NCBI GenBank assembly: GCA_023664605.1
Contig: JAMPFF010000011.1
Span: 1 to 64,000 of the forward strand
Origin: Clostridium sp.
GTDB taxonomy: Bacteria; Bacillota; Clostridia; Lachnospirales; Lachnospiraceae
Reading direction: 5' to 3'
DNA: 64,000 bases
In this document: positions 62,495-64,000 of the stretch, piece after piece
Numbering within the stretch: position 1 is the stretch's first letter
Layout: each line of letters opens with the position of its first letter
The notes under the pieces: generated by a model
What the model was told of the DNA's origin: nothing
Database searches by the model: none
What the model saw: only the letters and a program-made list of their open reading frames with translations
Position numbers and translations under genes: made by a program

Positions 62495-63484
62495 TCACTT
62501 ATCATTCCAACAGGCCACACAATGTCCGCCAGCCGCGCCCTTAGCCTCTTTTATCACAGGCTCGTTCCTACCGCACTCATCCAGCGCATAAGGACACCTT
62601 GTATGAAATCTGCATCCGGACGGCGGGTTGACGCTGCTGCCAACCTCTCCCTGTAAAATACCATGCTCCAAAACATTCTCCTCCGGATTGGGAACCGGCG
62701 CCGCATCCAACAACGCTTTTGTATAGGGATGTACCGGATTCCTAAAGATTTCTTTTGCCTCTCCCATTTCTACAATTTTGCCAAGATACATGACAGCGAT
62801 TCTATCGCTGACATAGTTTACCGCGCCAAGCCCATGCCCTACAAAAAGCAACGTCAAATGCAGTTCTTTCTGCAGGCTTTTTAATAAATTCAAAATCTGC
62901 GCCTGTATGGAAACATCCAGCGCGCTTACCGGTTCGTCACAGACAATAAATTCCGGATGTAAAGACAGCGCTTTTGCAATGCCAATGCGCTGTCTTTGCC
63001 CGCCGGAAAATTCATGCGGATACCTGCCCAGCGTATTCTTTGGCAGTCCCACCATGTCCAGAATCTTCAAAATATCCTTTTCAACGGAATCTTTCGCAGA
63101 CACTTTATGGTACAGCATCGGCTGCGCCAGAATTTCGTATATATGTTTTCTCGGATTTAGGGAAGAATATGGATCCTGAAACACCATCTGCAGCCCGGTA
63201 CGAATCTGCTGCATCTCTTTTTTCCCCATATCGGCCAGATTCTTTCCCTTATAGTAAACCGCGCCGCCCGTCGGTCTTTCCAGTCCGACTAACTGTCTGC
63301 CAATCGTAGACTTACCGCAGCCCGATTCTCCTACCAGCCCCAATGTTTCCCCTTTCATAATGGAAAAACTGACATCATCCACCGCCTTCACATAGCCTGT
63401 CGTATGTGTAATCATCCCGCCCTTAACGGGATAATATTTTTTCATCCTCTCCACCTGAATCAGTGGCGTCCGTTCCGTATTCAT
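62495..63484 (-). CDS. oppF: Oligopeptide ABC transporter ATP-binding protein, OppF type
   Basis: 329 residues. Walker A GESGCGKST, signature FSGGQRQR, Walker B FIVCDEPVSALD, and the oligo_HPY C-terminal domain with Cys residues in CRFHTRCPYALDECG and GGHCVAC. The sequence begins with the OppF-type RMKKYYPVKGG. It lies downstream of oppD across a gap of three hairpins. Confidence 0.95.
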   Translation of the reverse strand: MNTERTPLIQVERMKKYYPVKGGMITHTTGYVKAVDDVSFSIMKGETLGLVGESGCGKSTIGRQLVGLERPTGGAVYYKGKNLADMGKKEMQQIRTGLQMVFQDPYSSLNPRKHIYEILAQPMLYHKVSAKDSVEKDILKILDMVGLPKNTLGRYPHEFSGGQRQRIGIAKALSLHPEFIVCDEPVSALDVSIQAQILNLLKSLQKELHLTLLFVGHGLGAVNYVSDRIAVMYLGKIVEMGEAKEIFRNPVHPYTKALLDAAPVPNPEENVLEHGILQGEVGSSVNPPSGCRFHTRCPYALDECGRNEPVIKEAKGAAGGHCVACWNDK

Positions 63485-63503
63485 ACTGCATTCTCTCTTT
63501 CCA

Positions 63504-63562
63504 CAGAATTGTCTCCGACAATTCTGTCAGGCGAACTTATTCGCCGGACAAACTCGTTTGTC
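63504..63562. repeat. Three consecutive hairpins between oppD and oppF
   Basis: CAGAATTGTC-TCC-GACAATTCTG (63504-63526), GGCGAA-CTTA-TTCGCC (63530-63545) and GACAAAC-TC-GTTTGTC (63547-63562). All stems are perfect. The last two lie over the 3' end of oppD. None has a T-run on the minus strand. Confidence 0.8.
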
Positions 63563-64000
63563 TTGTACACTTAACCGTATGGCCGGGAAGCACTTCGTAA
63601 TCCATCTGCTCCTTATCGCATTTCGCGCAGTAGTACTGACACCTTTGGGCAAAACGGCATCCCGTAATATCATCATAATTTTCAGGCACGATTCCCGGTA
63701 TGGATACCAACTTCCTGTCGGCATCATCCCTTATCGTCGGCACAGAGGCCAAAAGCGCCTGCGTATACGGATGTCTCGGATGTTGGAATAATTCCGTCAC
63801 GGACGCCTCTTCAATCAACTGCCCTGCATACATCACAAGCACCCTGTCCGCCATACGCGCAACCAGTCCGATATCATGCGTAATTAAAATGACAGACATG
63901 TCATTTTCCTGCTGTAATTCTTTTATTAATTTCATTATCTGCGCCTGAATCGTAACATCCAGCGCGGTAGTCGGCTCATCCGCAATTAAAAGCTGCGGAT
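63537..64000 (-). CDS. oppD: Oligopeptide ABC transporter ATP-binding protein, OppD type (partial)
   Basis: The C-terminal 154 codons of an OppD-like ATPase; the 5' part is beyond the right edge and the frame is open to base 64000. Visible are [14 protein letters not shown] (Walker B and D-loop), [23 protein letters not shown] (H-loop) and the oligo_HPY domain with [14 protein letters not shown]. It is the first visible gene of the importer operon; a solute-binding protein gene would be expected further right. Confidence 0.93.
   Translation of the reverse strand, partial: PQLLIADEPTTALDVTIQAQIMKLIKELQQENDMSVILITHDIGLVARMADRVLVMYAGQLIEEASVTELFQHPRHPYTQALLASVPTIRDDADRKLVSIPGIVPENYDDITGCRFAQRCQYYCAKCDKEQMDYEVLPGHTVKCTRQTSLSGE

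Noticed and set aside
1-64000. tRNA or rRNA genes, CRISPR arrays, prophage or transposase genes
   Set aside because: No tRNA-like arms were seen in the larger gaps, no regularly spaced palindromic repeats with spacers, and no integrase, transposase or phage structural genes. This was by eye only; a tRNA and covariance scan would settle it.

Overview
The window looks like chromosome of an anaerobic, endospore-forming, probably motile Firmicute of the Clostridia, most likely Lachnospiraceae. The reasons are strong AGGAGG-type ribosome binding sites, moderate G+C, sporulation genes (sipL, spoIID, a spoIIQ-like gene) with recognisable sigma-E and sigma-F type promoters, a class 1B (PyrD/PyrK) dihydroorotate dehydrogenase, a methyl-accepting chemotaxis protein and c-di-GMP signalling. 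The family assignment is inference from gene content. I see no rRNA, tRNA, CRISPR array, prophage or intact insertion sequence. Nearly all genes are on the minus strand; the plus-strand exceptions are a small membrane protein, a serine hydrolase, plsC, degV and a GNAT gene.

Layout (minus-strand operons read right to left). 180-5121: two-component system plus a two-gene ABC exporter of the antimicrobial-peptide-resistance type, with an array of TTGTA/TACAA palindromes in front of the transporter genes. 5257-9680: a solute-binding lipoprotein and a GGDEF/EAL receptor as a two-gene operon. 9797-17346: wall hydrolase, asnS, a secreted trigger-factor-like PPIase, murI, a GntR regulator and ispE, with a palindromic operator in front of ispE. 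17486-21546: serine hydrolase, a conserved protein of unknown function, an esterase, and a bactofilin paired with a degenerate LytM protein. 21681-26397: sipL and pyrC-pyrK-pyrD. 26499-30746: a PrcB-like lipoprotein, plsC, a GH9-like protein lacking its catalytic motif, and an amidohydrolase. 30766-33954: spoIIQ-like gene, spoIID and a calcium-loop protein. 34153-39422: LamG protein, an aconitase-family hydratase with a 17-codon leader ORF, and an MCP. 39817-46976: hflX, glgP, ileS. 47025-57150: an eight-gene cell-surface glycan cluster (GT-C enzymes, GtrA and GtrB-like proteins, FrhB-like iron-sulfur protein, SGNH and MBOAT acyltransferase genes). 57295-59449: degV and an Eis-like acetyltransferase on the plus strand. 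59483-64000: an M20 amidohydrolase behind an oligopeptide ABC importer whose oppD runs off the right edge.

The most interesting material is regulatory. The sipL sigma-E promoter lies inside an 11-bp perfect inverted repeat whose downstream arm contains the sipL Shine-Dalgarno sequence, so only read-through transcripts from the pyr genes could fold it shut. spoIID and spoIIQ carry promoters matching different compartment sigma factors. Four head-to-tail 23-25-bp repeats lie upstream of the MCP gene. Structured multi-hairpin intergenic elements occur at several places. Several proteins keep a fold but lose catalytic residues (two LytM proteins, the GH9 protein, the EAL domain). No clearly new enzymatic system is evident. 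The SBP/GGDEF-EAL pair and the glycan cluster are the best candidates for little-described biology.
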